Shown here piece after piece: positions 29,178 through 38,821 of a stretch of 64,000 nucleotides of DNA (position 1 is its first letter; each line of letters starts with the position of its first letter). Source of the DNA: Phenylobacterium sp. (GTDB lineage Bacteria > Pseudomonadota > Alphaproteobacteria > Caulobacterales > Caulobacteraceae); assembly GCF_022402485.1 (NCBI RefSeq), contig NZ_JAKRSA010000023.1:62001-126000 (forward strand). The letters are read 5' to 3'. The translations under genes were made by a program, and so were the position numbers. Under the pieces are notes generated by a model. That model ran no database searches. It was not told the origin of the DNA and worked only from the letters and a program-made list of their open reading frames with translations.

Positions 29178-30455
29178 TCAGCCCTCGTCGCCCACCGCCC
29201 GGATTCGCGGGGGCGGGGCCTCGGCCTCCAGCTTGGCCAGGGGGCGGACGGCCGTCTCAATGGGGGTCAGCTCTGGAATGTCGCGGCCCTCATGATCGAC
29301 CTTAAGGTCCTCAAAGCGCCGGGCCTGGGTCAGGACTTGGCTCTCCAGGGACCCGACCATCTGGTTGTATTTTCCGACCGCCTCTTCCAGCTTTTTGCCC
29401 ACGGCGGCAGCATGTCCGCCCATGACCGATAGCCGCTTGTAAAGCTCCCGGCCGAGCTTGGAGATCTCCTGGGCGTTGGCCGCCTGCTCTTCCACCCGCC
29501 AGCCATAGACCACCGCCTTGCACAGGGCGAACAGGGTGGTGGGGGTCACCACCAGAACCCGGCGGTCCATGGCCTCGCTCATCAGGTCCGGTGCCCGATC
29601 CAGGGCTGCGGCCAGGAAGCTGTCGCCGGGAATGAACATGGCCACGAAGTCCGGCGAGGCGGGAAACTGATCCCAATAGGCCTTGGCCGACAGGCTCTGC
29701 ATATGGGCCCGCACGCTCTGGGCATGGCGGACAAAGCAGGCCTCGCGCACAGCGTCGTCTGTGGCCTCCTGGGCGTCGAGGAAGGCATTGAGCGAGCACT
29801 TGGCGTCAATGACAAACAGGGCGCCCCCAGGCAGACGCACGGTGACATCGGGACGGCGGCGACCCTCGTCGGAGTCGGTGGCCACCTGTTCTTCGAAGTC
29901 GTAGCGGTGCGACAGGCCCGCGGCCTCCAGCACATTGCGCAGGGTCTGCTCCCCCCAGCGGCCCTGGACGCCCGCCCCCCGGCGCAGGGCGGCCGAGAGT
30001 TTGCGCGCCTCTTCCTGGGTGGCGGTCGAGGCGGTCAGGAGCTGGGCGATCTGCGCCTTGAGACCGCCGGTCTCTTCGGCCCGGGTCTTTTCCACCGCCG
30101 TGACCTGTTCCTGAAACTTCGCCAGGGTTTCGGCCACAGGCTTCAGCTGCGCCTCAAGCCTGGCCTGGGCCAGTTGCTCGCGGTTGCGGAAGGTTTCCTC
30201 GGTTCGCTTGAGCAGGGCCTCGGCCACCACATTGGCCGACTGGGCAGCCTGGTTGCGCAGGATTTCAGCCTGTGCCTCGGACTGGGCCCTGAAGCTGCGA
30301 AGCTCGGCCTCAGCATTGGCGCTCTGGTCGCGCAGGGACCAGTACTCACCCTGCAGACGGTCGGCGCGGCGGCGCTCCATGATCGCCCAGGCAAACCCGA
30401 CAAGGGCCACGACGGCGCAGACCACGACCGCAATCAGGGAAGCATCCAGGTTCAT
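29178..30455 (-). CDS. rmuC: DNA recombination protein RmuC
   Basis: A 425-residue RmuC-family protein. An N-terminal membrane helix (LIAVVVCAVVALVGFAWAIM) is followed by a long coiled coil (about residues 30-150) and the conserved C-terminal nuclease-like domain (GVQGRWGEQTLRNVLEAAG, DVTVRLPGGALFVIDAKCSL). RmuC limits inversions and affects DNA rearrangement in E. coli; its biochemical role is not settled. Here it sits with recR and dnaX in a DNA-metabolism run. Confidence 0.92.
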   Translation of the reverse strand: MNLDASLIAVVVCAVVALVGFAWAIMERRRADRLQGEYWSLRDQSANAEAELRSFRAQSEAQAEILRNQAAQSANVVAEALLKRTEETFRNREQLAQARLEAQLKPVAETLAKFQEQVTAVEKTRAEETGGLKAQIAQLLTASTATQEEARKLSAALRRGAGVQGRWGEQTLRNVLEAAGLSHRYDFEEQVATDSDEGRRRPDVTVRLPGGALFVIDAKCSLNAFLDAQEATDDAVREACFVRHAQSVRAHMQSLSAKAYWDQFPASPDFVAMFIPGDSFLAAALDRAPDLMSEAMDRRVLVVTPTTLFALCKAVVYGWRVEEQAANAQEISKLGRELYKRLSVMGGHAAAVGKKLEEAVGKYNQMVGSLESQVLTQARRFEDLKVDHEGRDIPELTPIETAVRPLAKLEAEAPPPRIRAVGDEG

Positions 30456-30497
30456 GGTCCGTTCTTAGCCGGAGTCGGCGACTTGGGCCAGGGGGGC

Positions 30498-31100
30498 TCA
30501 GGCCGGGCGGCGCGCCCGCAGGGCCTGGGCGATGGTGCCGTCGTCCAGCCAGTCGAGCTCGCCCCCCACCGGAACGCCGCGGGCGATCATGGTGATGCTC
30601 ACGCCACAGGGTGCCAGCCGTTCGGCGAGATAGTGGGCTGTGGTCTGGCCATCCACCGTGGCTGGCAGGGCGAGGATCACCTCGGTCACCTCCGGCGCCC
30701 CCGCCCGCGCCAACAGGGAGCCCACCCGCAGGGCGTCTGGACCGACCCCGTCGAGGGCTGAAAGCAGGCCGCCCATCACGTGGTAGCGCCCACGGAAGGC
30801 GCCGCCCCGCTCCATGGCCCAGAGTGCGCCCACCTCTTCCACCACGCAGATCATGCCGGCCTCCCGTTCGGGATCGGCACAGACGGCGCAGGGATCGCGG
30901 GTGTCCAGGGCCCCGCAGGTCGAGCAGGTCTTCACCCGCTCGGCAGCGTCGGCCAGGGCCTGGGCCAGGGGCGTCAGAAGCTGTTCGCGGCGCTTGAGCA
31001 GGGCGAGCGTCGCACGCCTGGCCGAACGCGGCCCCATGCCGGGCAGCTTGGCCAGCAGCGTGATCAGCCGCTCGATCTCAGGTCCGGAGGAGGCGGCCAA
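30498..31100 (-). CDS. recR: Recombination protein RecR
   Basis: A 200-residue RecFOR-pathway protein that helps load RecA at gaps. The N-terminal helix-hairpin-helix (LAKLPGMGPRSARR), the zinc finger CSTCGALDTRDPC then AVC, and the Toprim domain (ICVVEEVGALWAMER) are in the usual order. It is in the conserved dnaX-ybaB-recR order, 9 bases after ybaB. Confidence 0.97.
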   Translation of the reverse strand: MAASSGPEIERLITLLAKLPGMGPRSARRATLALLKRREQLLTPLAQALADAAERVKTCSTCGALDTRDPCAVCADPEREAGMICVVEEVGALWAMERGGAFRGRYHVMGGLLSALDGVGPDALRVGSLLARAGAPEVTEVILALPATVDGQTTAHYLAERLAPCGVSITMIARGVPVGGELDWLDDGTIAQALRARRPA

Positions 31101-31109
31101 GGGGGGCGA

Positions 31110-31436
31110 TCAGAACTTAGGCATGCCAGGCAGGCCCATGCCGGCCAGGGGGCCAGCGGCCTCACGCATAACATCGGCCTGCATGGCGTCGAGCTTGCGC
31201 TTGGCGTCTGCATGGGCAGCCACCATCAGATCCGACAACACCTCGCCCTCGCCGGGTGCCAGCAGGCTCTCATCCATGACCACGCCGGCCAGTTCGCCCG
31301 AGCCGCGCAGAGTCAGCTTGACCATGCCCCCGCCAGACGTGCCCTCCACCGTGGTCTCAGCCAGACGGGCCTGGGCGTCGGCCAACTTCTGCTGCATGGC
31401 CTGGGCCTGCTTCATCAGGGCGCCAAGGTCCTTCAT
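31110..31436 (-). CDS. YbaB/EbfC nucleoid-associated protein
   Basis: A 108-residue DNA-binding dimer of the YbaB/EbfC family. It begins MKDLGALMKQAQAMQQKLAD and contains GTSGGGMVKLTLRGSGE, as in family members. It lies between dnaX and recR with gaps of 5 and 9 bases, the usual context. Confidence 0.95.
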   Translation of the reverse strand: MKDLGALMKQAQAMQQKLADAQARLAETTVEGTSGGGMVKLTLRGSGELAGVVMDESLLAPGEGEVLSDLMVAAHADAKRKLDAMQADVMREAAGPLAGMGLPGMPKF

Positions 31437-31441
31437 GGGCT

Positions 31442-33223
<1,782 letters not shown>

Positions 33224-33247
33224 GGGCGATTATGAGAGGAAGCGGGT

Positions 33248-33341
33248 GGAGACCGGACGACGACCCGAAGCGAAACTCGTTACGGCTGCTTCCTTCCGGA
33301 CCTGACCGGGTTGGCGAGGACTGCGCCCGTCGCCGATCTCC
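33248..33341 (-). ncRNA. ffs: Signal recognition particle 4.5S RNA
   Basis: On the minus strand the sequence contains GGTCAGGTCCGGAAGGAAGC followed by AGCC, the near-universal SRP domain IV hairpin, and the alphaproteobacterial tail with TTTCGCTTCGGGTCGTCGTC. The ends GGAGA (33341-33337) and TCTCC (33252-33248) pair, and CGACG pairs with CGTCG inside, giving a single long hairpin of about 94 bases. It works with Ffh to target membrane proteins. It sits just upstream of dnaX, a common position. Confidence 0.95.
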
Positions 33342-33402
33342 GACTCCAATATCGCGATCGAAAGGGGTGCGCGCAAGCTCGGGCGCAGATAGAAACCGAT
33401 TC

Positions 33403-34338
33403 ATGCCCCTGACAGCCTTTCAGAACACCTTCGCCGGCAACCCCCTCGACCGCGCCAGCGAGCGCCGGGGGGACGCCGCCTGGCTTGGCGAGATGCAGAC
33501 CTCGCCCGACTCCCTGACCATCGTTCTCTGGAACGGTAAGCCACTGGTGGAAAAGTCGCCCGGCGGCGGCGTCCAGCTGGCCTATCTGCCCGCCACCATG
33601 TCCGATGAGCTGGCAGGGGGAATCGAGCGGCTGCTGTTCATGGGGCTATGGAAGAAGACCGCCGTCTTCGCCGTGGACATCGAGGGTGGCCTCGACCCCG
33701 CCGAGGGCACGCTTCAGGGACTGGGGTCATTCGAGGACCTGCGCGCCATGGCCCTGCGCCTGCCGGCAGGTGAGGCCGCGATAGCCGCCACCGCCAAGTC
33801 GATGTTCGAATGGCGCCGGCGCCATCGCCACTGCGCGGCCTGTGGCGAGCCCAGCGTCGTCGTCGACGCCGGCTGGAAGCGGCAGTGCCCGGTCTGCAAG
33901 GCCGAACACTTCCCCCGCACCGATCCGGTGGTGATCATGCTGCCCTGCCTGGGGGACCGCTGCATGATGGGTCGCCAGGAGGCCTGGCCGCCGGGCATGT
34001 TCTCGGCCCTCGCCGGCTTTGTGGAGCCGGGTGAAAGCATCGAGGAGGCCTGCGCCCGGGAGCTGGCCGAAGAAGCCGCCCTGAAGGCGGTCTCCGTGCG
34101 CTATCACTCCACCCAGCCCTGGCCCTATCCGTCTTCGCTGATGATCGGCCTGATCGCCGAGGTCGAGGACGACCAGGCCGCCCCCGACCAGACCGAACTG
34201 TCGGAGGTCCGCTGGTTCACCCGCGATGAGGCCCGCGACCTCTTGGCCGGCAAGATTGAGGGCGTCTTCGCCCCTGGCCCCCTGGCCATCGCCCACCAGC
34301 TGCTCAAGGCCTGGGTCGAGGAAGGAACCAAGGCCTAG
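33403..34338 (+). CDS. nudC: NADH pyrophosphatase / NAD-cap decapping Nudix hydrolase
   Basis: A 311-residue NudC. It has an N-terminal regulatory domain, a zinc ribbon with C144, C147, C162 and C165, a Nudix box at residues 205-227 (GFVEPGESIEEACARELAEE) and the NADH-specificity motif STQPWPYPSS. The Nudix box has Ala where the consensus REUXEEXGU has Gly; the metal-binding Glu residues are intact. It cleaves NAD(H) and may remove NAD caps from RNA. The ATG at 33403 is chosen because the upstream open frame runs through the ffs gene. The 3' end overlaps the convergent Rieske gene by 4 bases. Confidence 0.93.
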   Translation: MPLTAFQNTFAGNPLDRASERRGDAAWLGEMQTSPDSLTIVLWNGKPLVEKSPGGGVQLAYLPATMSDELAGGIERLLFMGLWKKTAVFAVDIEGGLDPAEGTLQGLGSFEDLRAMALRLPAGEAAIAATAKSMFEWRRRHRHCAACGEPSVVVDAGWKRQCPVCKAEHFPRTDPVVIMLPCLGDRCMMGRQEAWPPGMFSALAGFVEPGESIEEACARELAEEAALKAVSVRYHSTQPWPYPSSLMIGLIAEVEDDQAAPDQTELSEVRWFTRDEARDLLAGKIEGVFAPGPLAIAHQLLKAWVEEGTKA

Positions 34339-35399
34339 GCCGTCATCGCCTGCTGAAGGTGCCGATGGAAGCGCCAGAGCGACTGCTCCAGGTGGCTCAG
34401 CGGCCCCGGCTGATAGAACGGGCTGGCGACTCCCTTCTGGACGCCTTCGCAGGCGGGCACATCCTCAAGATGGATGGCGCGTACCTGGTCACGATAATGG
34501 GCGACGAATTCGGGGACAGCCGCGAAATCCGGCGATGCGAGCAGGTGGATGCGAAGGGTGAAGCGATCAGCGGCCAGGTCGCTGAGCTCGTACCAGACCC
34601 CCAGGGGCGTCTCGCCCTCGGTGAAGAACATCAGGGTCAGCGGGAAGATGGCCGCCACCACGAAGGGCCCGTGGGCCTCATCGGCGGGGGGATTTTCCAG
34701 CACGGTGAAAAGATAAGATCCCAGCCCCTCATAGGTGGACAGGCCGGGGTTGGACCGCTGCAGGGTGTCCCGATGGGGGCCGATGTGGTGGTAGGACTCC
34801 AGGAAGTTCTCGACCATCACCTTCCAGTTCCAGGGGGACTCGAAGGTCAGCACATCGGCCGTGACCAACCGATGGGGCGCAATCGCCTCGAGCCGATCGG
34901 CCAGCCCCCCCAGCTGGGGTGCCAGGGGCGCAGCCTGACCATCCAGATTGACGAAGATCCAGCCGCCCCAGACCTCACTGGCCAGGCGCGGCAGGGCGCA
35001 GGACGCCTGATCGAAGACAGCAGAGCGCTCCATTCCGGGGGCGGCTGCGAGGCGTCCGTCCAGATCATAGCGCCACAGGTGATAGGGACAGGTCAGGGCC
35101 TTGGCGGACCCTCGCCCCTCCACCACCGGCAGACCCCGATGCCGGCAGACCCGGGACAGGACATGGAGATCACCGCCAACATTGGTGACCACAAGGGGAA
35201 CGCCGAACAGGTCCGCTGAGAGATAGTCCCCTGGAGCAGCCACATCGCTGACCCGCGCAACCGGCACCCAGCCCTGTTGGAAGACCTGCGCCTGCTCGGC
35301 GGCGAACACGGCTTGATCGACATAGGCCTGGCCTGGGAGGGCGAAGGCGCGCTCCGGGCGGTCAGAGACCTTCGCATAGGGATTGTTGTCGAGCGACAT
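34335..35399 (-). CDS. Rieske-type aromatic-ring-hydroxylating / amine oxygenase alpha subunit
   Basis: A 354-residue non-heme iron oxygenase. The Rieske [2Fe-2S] ligands are C85 and H87 (CRHRG) and C104 and H107 (CPYHLW). The catalytic domain has NFLESYHHIGPHRDT, giving H204 and H209 as iron ligands and E201 at the subunit-bridging acid position, where Asp is more common; Glu is known in the carnitine/choline-type oxygenases. No ferredoxin, reductase or small subunit gene is adjacent, so the partner and substrate are unknown. Confidence 0.87.
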   Translation of the reverse strand: MSLDNNPYAKVSDRPERAFALPGQAYVDQAVFAAEQAQVFQQGWVPVARVSDVAAPGDYLSADLFGVPLVVTNVGGDLHVLSRVCRHRGLPVVEGRGSAKALTCPYHLWRYDLDGRLAAAPGMERSAVFDQASCALPRLASEVWGGWIFVNLDGQAAPLAPQLGGLADRLEAIAPHRLVTADVLTFESPWNWKVMVENFLESYHHIGPHRDTLQRSNPGLSTYEGLGSYLFTVLENPPADEAHGPFVVAAIFPLTLMFFTEGETPLGVWYELSDLAADRFTLRIHLLASPDFAAVPEFVAHYRDQVRAIHLEDVPACEGVQKGVASPFYQPGPLSHLEQSLWRFHRHLQQAMTA

Positions 35400-35486
35400 G
35401 GCGGACCCTCAGCTGTCAGGGACAAGACGGCCTCAGCGCCCCCAACCGGCGAAAGTCTGGCCACAGGGGCCAGATCAGCACAACCC

Positions 35487-36332
35487 TCAGGCCCGTGCCC
35501 GGAACGGATCGGCCGGATATACCCCCAGGATCTCAAACCGCTCGGAGAAGAACTGCAGTTCCTCAAGGGCGAGCGCCAGGCCCCGGTCCTCGGGCCGACC
35601 GTCCACCTCGGCGTAGAAGAAGGTCGCCGTCCAGGCCCCGTCCTCCATGTAGCTTTCCAGCTTGGTCATGTTGACGCCGTTTGTGGCAAACCCGCCCAGG
35701 GCCTTGTAGAGGGCGGCCGGCAGGTTGCGGACCCGGAACACGAAACTGGTGATGCAGGGGCTGGTAAAGGCTGGCGGTTCCGGTTCCCGGTCCGCCGTCA
35801 TGACCAGAAAGCGGGTGGTGTTGTGCCGCTCGTCCTCGATGTCGCGCAGCAGAATCTCCAGCCCGTAGATCTCAGCGGCCAGGGCCGGCGAGATCGCCGC
35901 CCGGGTGGGATCGGGGTTCTGGGCCAGCATGCGGGCGGCCCCGGCGGTATCGCCCACCGTCTCAGCCTTTAGCCCCAGGCGTTTGACCGTCCTGCGGCAC
36001 TGGCTGATGGCGATGGCCATGGACTGGACGGTCTTCACCTGGTCCAGGGTGACGCCGGGATTGACCATCAGCTGGAAACGGATCGGCTTGAACTTCTCGC
36101 CGATGATCTTCAGGCCAGAGCTGGGCAGCAGGTGATGAACGTCAGCCACCCGGCCGGCGATGGAGTTCTCTACCGGGATCAGGCCCAGCTGGCAGTCGCC
36201 GGTCTTGATGGCCTCGAAGGCCTCGTCAAAGGTGGCGTGCGGCACGGGAACATGGCCGGGGAAATAGGTGGCGCAGGCCTCGTGGCTGTTGGCGCCCAGC
36301 TCGCCTTGGAAGGCGATACGTCCCTGGCTCAT
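35487..36332 (-). CDS. pheA: Prephenate dehydratase
   Basis: Converts prephenate to phenylpyruvate in phenylalanine synthesis. A monofunctional 281-residue form without chorismate mutase. It starts RIAFQGELGANSHEA and has the substrate motif NSIAGRVADVHHLL. ARMLAQNPDPTRAAISPALA and DIEDERHNTTRFLVM are conserved. A C-terminal ACT domain (SFVFRVRNLPAALYKALGGF, then NMTKLESYM) should bind Phe for feedback inhibition. Its start overlaps the kdsB stop by 4 bases. Confidence 0.97.
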   Translation of the reverse strand: MSQGRIAFQGELGANSHEACATYFPGHVPVPHATFDEAFEAIKTGDCQLGLIPVENSIAGRVADVHHLLPSSGLKIIGEKFKPIRFQLMVNPGVTLDQVKTVQSMAIAISQCRRTVKRLGLKAETVGDTAGAARMLAQNPDPTRAAISPALAAEIYGLEILLRDIEDERHNTTRFLVMTADREPEPPAFTSPCITSFVFRVRNLPAALYKALGGFATNGVNMTKLESYMEDGAWTATFFYAEVDGRPEDRGLALALEELQFFSERFEILGVYPADPFRARA

Positions 36333-37078
36333 CGAAGTCCCTCAGTCGTGGCCCGGGCGTGGGCCCGGGCGCGTTCCAGATCGGCGGGGTTGTCCACCGA
36401 GATGGGCGCTGTGTCGATCACGGCGGCCCAAATGCTCAGGCCCATTTCCAGGGCGCGCAGCTGTTCCAGCCGTTCACGCTGTTCCAGAGGCGAGGGCGGG
36501 GCTGCGGTAAAGGCGCTCAGGGCCGCGCGGCGATAGCCATAGACCCCGTGGTGCAGCCAGACCGGACCATCCCCGTAGAGCACAGAGCGGGTAAAATAGA
36601 GCGCCCGGCCCCGCCGCCCCTCTGGATGCATGGCCAGCACGGCCTTGGGGATGTCGGGGTTGGACCGCTCGGCGACATCGCTTTCGGCCACCACGATGGT
36701 GGAGATGTCGCAGGCGGGCTCCAGGGCCAGCAGGTTTGCGCAATCGGCGATCACCTGGGGCGAGACAAAAGGAATGTCCCCCTGAAGATTGATCACCACG
36801 TCGTGACGCCCTTGCGGGTCGAGGGTCTCCAACGCCCGAAGGATGCGGTCAGATCCCGACGGCAGGTCCGGATCGGTCAGCACCGCCTGCCCTCCGGCGG
36901 CCTCGACGACGGCAACGATTTCGGGATCACCTGCGGCCACGGCCACGGGACCGATTCCGGCAGCCTGGGCCTGACGCAGCACCCGGACGATCATCGGAAC
37001 GCCCTCGATATCGGCCAGGGGTTTGCCCGGAAGCCGGGTGGCGGCCATACGGGCGGGGATGAGGACGATGGGCGTCAT
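36329..37078 (-). CDS. kdsB: 3-deoxy-manno-octulosonate cytidylyltransferase (CMP-Kdo synthetase)
   Basis: Activates Kdo with CTP for lipopolysaccharide core assembly. The 249-residue protein begins MTPIVLIPARMAATRLPGKP, with LTDPDLPSGSDRI and the NLQGDIPFVSP motif of KdsB. The open frame extends to 37174, but the ATG at 37078 starts the conserved nucleotide-binding strand. It is coupled to pheA and diverges from the cytochrome c gene, an order I recall from other alphaproteobacteria. Confidence 0.95.
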   Translation of the reverse strand: MTPIVLIPARMAATRLPGKPLADIEGVPMIVRVLRQAQAAGIGPVAVAAGDPEIVAVVEAAGGQAVLTDPDLPSGSDRILRALETLDPQGRHDVVINLQGDIPFVSPQVIADCANLLALEPACDISTIVVAESDVAERSNPDIPKAVLAMHPEGRRGRALYFTRSVLYGDGPVWLHHGVYGYRRAALSAFTAAPPSPLEQRERLEQLRALEMGLSIWAAVIDTAPISVDNPADLERARAHARATTEGLR

Positions 37079-37245
37079 GAATTCGTTGAGCCTGTGGTCA
37101 TTGACGCTTGCAGAGAGAGCGACCATCTGGCCGGTTGCACGAGCGCCGGTAGCGTGTAAGAGACGCGGGCGCAATAAGGGGCGGGAGATTCCCGCGCGTA
37201 TGCCGGTTTCGACGACCGGCCTGAGAAAGGGCCGATTCTAAGACT

Positions 37246-37905
37246 ATGAGCGACCTTACGTTCAACAAGGTCGCCGGCGCAGTGCTGGCGACGGGTTTGG
37301 CGGTTGTTGGCCTTCGTGAAGCCTCCGCTGTCGTCTTCGCCCCCCATGCCCCCGAGACCCCGGGCTATGCCATCGCGATTCCCGAAGACACGGGCGGCGC
37401 TGCGGTCGAGGAAGCGCCTATCGACTGGGGCACCGTGCTGCCCATCGCCGATGTGGCGGCAGGGCAGGCCTCCTTCGCCAAGTGCATCAGCTGCCATACG
37501 ATCGCCCAGGGGGGTGCCAATGGCACGGGCCCCAATCTCTGGGGGATCATCGGTTTGTCGCCCGCAGTCCACGCCGGCTATGCCTATTCAAACGCCTTCA
37601 AGGATTATGCAGCGGCCAATCCCGTGTGGACCCACGAGGAGATGGGCGCGTTCCTGAATGCGCCTCAGCGTCACATCAGCGGCACCAAGATGACCTTCGT
37701 GGGCCTTAAGCGCGAAGAAGAGCTCATCAACGTGGTGGCCTATCTGCATTCCATGGGCGGCTCGCTGCCCTTCCCGGCCCCTGCGCCGGCGGCCCCGCCT
37801 GCCGCTGAGGCCGAGGCGCCTGCGGAGGGTGAAGCCGCCCCCGCCGCCGAAGGCGAAGCCCCGGCCGAGGCGCCGGCAGACGCTGCTGCCCCCGCGGCGA
37901 CCTGA
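37246..37905 (+). CDS. Membrane-anchored class I cytochrome c with Ala/Pro/Glu-rich tail
   Basis: A 219-residue c-type cytochrome of the CycM/c552 type. An N-terminal hydrophobic segment (about residues 8-24) without a clear cleavage site should anchor it to the inner membrane. The heme motif is C80-I-S-C83-H84 and the distal ligand M149 is in GTKMTF. It would carry electrons to terminal oxidase. After the heme domain, about 45 residues are low-complexity Ala, Pro and Glu (from residue 175), an unusual addition. A strong terminator follows. Confidence 0.93.
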   Translation: MSDLTFNKVAGAVLATGLAVVGLREASAVVFAPHAPETPGYAIAIPEDTGGAAVEEAPIDWGTVLPIADVAAGQASFAKCISCHTIAQGGANGTGPNLWGIIGLSPAVHAGYAYSNAFKDYAAANPVWTHEEMGAFLNAPQRHISGTKMTFVGLKREEELINVVAYLHSMGGSLPFPAPAPAAPPAAEAEAPAEGEAAPAAEGEAPAEAPADAAAPAAT

Positions 37906-37927
37906 GGCCAGGTTCGACCACGATCGG

Positions 37928-37956
37928 AAAAGCCCGGCTCACGCCGGGCTTTTTTT
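37928..37956 (+). terminator. Rho-independent terminator after the cytochrome c gene
   Basis: AGCCCGGC (37931-37938) pairs perfectly with GCCGGGCT (37943-37950) around TCAC, with AAA before and a run of seven T after. It is a textbook terminator and may also work for the convergent NlpC/P60 gene. Confidence 0.92.
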
Positions 37957-37984
37957 GTGCGCCTTGGCTCACGGGACCCGAGGC

Positions 37985-38821
37985 TCAGGGCCGTCGGTAA
38001 CCGGTGGGCTCCCCGGAACCTCCCGCCTCAATCCGAGCAATCGCCGTGTTCAACGGCTCGATAGCGACCGCCATATGGTGGGCATTGGCATGGATGATCT
38101 GATGGGCGTCCAGCATCATCGCCACATGCCCGCGCCAGAACACCAGGTCCCCCCGCCGCAAAGCCTGCGGATCAGCGGCCTGGACGAAAGCCTGCTCCTG
38201 CTGGTCGGTGTCTCGCGGACAGGTGCGTCCACAGGCCAGCAGCGCCTGCATGACCAGGCCCGAACAGTCGAGCCCAAGGCTTTCACGCCCCCCCCAAAGA
38301 TAGGGTGTTTCCAAGTGACGCTCGGCCACGGCGGCCGGATCCCGGGCGAAGTCCAGACCCACGGGGGCCAGATGGTCCTGTACAAACCACGCGCCGCCAA
38401 CATCGCGGACAAACCGGCCCTGGGTCTCCACCCCAGCGATCAAGGCGTTCAGGCTGAAGGGCCCCAGGGCGGGCGCCTTGATGCTCGGTGCCTGAAAACC
38501 ATAGGTCCGCAGGGCACGCACCCGATGGGTCGGGGCAGCGGGCTCACCGAGCGCCTCCAGAGCCACATAACCCACATAGCCATCCCGCCGGGCTTGGCCC
38601 CAGGCGAAACCGTGGGCCTCCTCCAGCACGTCGAAGACTTCTCCGAACAGAAGCTGGTCGGCCTGCTCGGCCTCCTGAGCCGGCGCGGTGCGGATCGCGG
38701 TGGCCGCCAGGCGGCAGGCCCGCGCCTTGGTTGGGGCATAGCGGGCGGCAGCCACAAGACCCTCAAGCCCGCTTGCCGCGAGATCAGGCCTAGCCAGGGT
38801 CAGGCGCGGGTCCAAGGTCAT
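37985..38821 (-). CDS. NlpC/P60-family cell-wall endopeptidase-like protein
   Basis: A 278-residue protein with an SH3-like N-terminal part (QLLFGEVFDVLEEAHGFAWG) and a C-terminal NlpC/P60 cysteine peptidase domain. Catalytic C186 is in LGLDCSGLV, H232 in GHVAMMLD and H244 in IIHANAHH. Such enzymes cut peptidoglycan stem peptides. No signal peptide is visible, so it may act on recycled muropeptides in the cytoplasm or be exported otherwise. The start overlaps the stop of the aminopeptidase gene by 4 bases. Confidence 0.9.
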   Translation of the reverse strand: MTLDPRLTLARPDLAASGLEGLVAAARYAPTKARACRLAATAIRTAPAQEAEQADQLLFGEVFDVLEEAHGFAWGQARRDGYVGYVALEALGEPAAPTHRVRALRTYGFQAPSIKAPALGPFSLNALIAGVETQGRFVRDVGGAWFVQDHLAPVGLDFARDPAAVAERHLETPYLWGGRESLGLDCSGLVMQALLACGRTCPRDTDQQEQAFVQAADPQALRRGDLVFWRGHVAMMLDAHQIIHANAHHMAVAIEPLNTAIARIEAGGSGEPTGYRRP

